DNA of 58,674 nucleotides from SKGA01 sp051819745 (GTDB lineage Archaea > Nanobdellota > Nanobdellia > Woesearchaeales > SKGA01): the NCBI GenBank assembly GCA_051819745.1, contig JBNJGO010000002.1:1-58674 (forward strand), in the 5' to 3' direction. The translations under genes were made by a program, and so were the position numbers. The notes under the pieces are model-generated. The model was not told the origin of the DNA, did not search any database, and saw nothing but the letters and a program-made list of their open reading frames with translations. Positions 58,669-58,674 of the stretch are shown here, one piece after another; the first letter of the stretch is position 1; every line of letters starts with the position of its first letter.

Positions 58669-58674
58669 CCGCGG

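Noticed and set aside
48400..58674. CRISPR array
   Set aside because: Repeats here are variable hairpins with unequal spacing; no regular repeat-spacer pattern and no cas genes were seen.

Overview
The window comes from an archaeon, most likely a DPANN lineage and possibly Woesearchaeota-like (the lineage is an inference). Archaeal hallmarks are the L7Ae-S28e-L24e-NDK ribosomal operon, EF-2 with the diphthamide region, SRP54, Trm1, RFC small subunit, topoisomerase VI A and B, Rio1, translin, a Pno1-type KH protein, a histone-fold protein, a Sec11-type signal peptidase and an intron-containing tRNA-Phe. Promoters are archaeal: first genes often have a TATA box 24-30 bp before an ATG and no leader, while internal operon genes carry GAGGT-type ribosome sites. 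Several genes look bacterial in origin: GyrB, a long bacterial-type AspRS, PanD and RNase HIII. The DNA is AT-rich, and a 100-N scaffold gap lies at 8681-8780.

Layout. 1-4.3 kb: end of an unknown gene, a Nudix gene behind two PRC-barrel genes, a DedA-like membrane protein and two unknown proteins. 4.4-7.7 kb: a winged-helix/Lrp regulator pair, divergent from a two-gene unit whose second product is a thymidylate-synthase-fold protein without the catalytic cysteine; palindromic TGAAACAAA sites lie between them. 7.7-8.6 kb: a candidate structured RNA and panD. 8.8-16 kb: SRP54, a SprT-like zincin, a site-2 protease, and the EF-2/NDK/ribosomal run. 16.3-21.9 kb: histone-fold protein, FKBP, a small Rossmann-like protein, a large membrane protein with a kinase-like tail, a winged-helix protein and Trm1. 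21.9-28.5 kb: DUF1704 peptidase, GyrB, NYN protein, signal peptidase, RNase HIII and RFC-S.

28.7-40.2 kb, all on the minus strand: Top6B-Top6A followed by a Cys-rich anchored protein, a polytopic membrane protein and three lipoproteins. At least the last four share a C-terminal beta motif, so they look like parts of one surface assembly. 40.4-45.1 kb: a membrane protein with tandem helical repeats, the KH protein, three related small membrane proteins and two coiled-coil proteins. 45.2-48.5 kb: AspRS, translin, Rio1 and tRNA-Phe.

48.6-58.7 kb looks like an accessory island. It has an endonuclease-like protein, a frameshifted NADAR gene, an SGNH hydrolase, a SurA-N-like lipoprotein, an NMT1/SsuABC-type importer, an alpha/beta hydrolase, a divergent ProRS-like protein, a TrmB regulator and an unknown gene. 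Its intergenic DNA carries a dispersed repeat family built of perfect mini-hairpins. The framework between hairpins is conserved, while the stems change sequence and stay self-complementary. The TrmB pair is flanked by a three-block inverted repeat whose right arm equals the left arm with the hairpin-bearing spacers reduced to 2 nt each. I consider this repeat system and the candidate RNA at 8014-8162 the most novel content.
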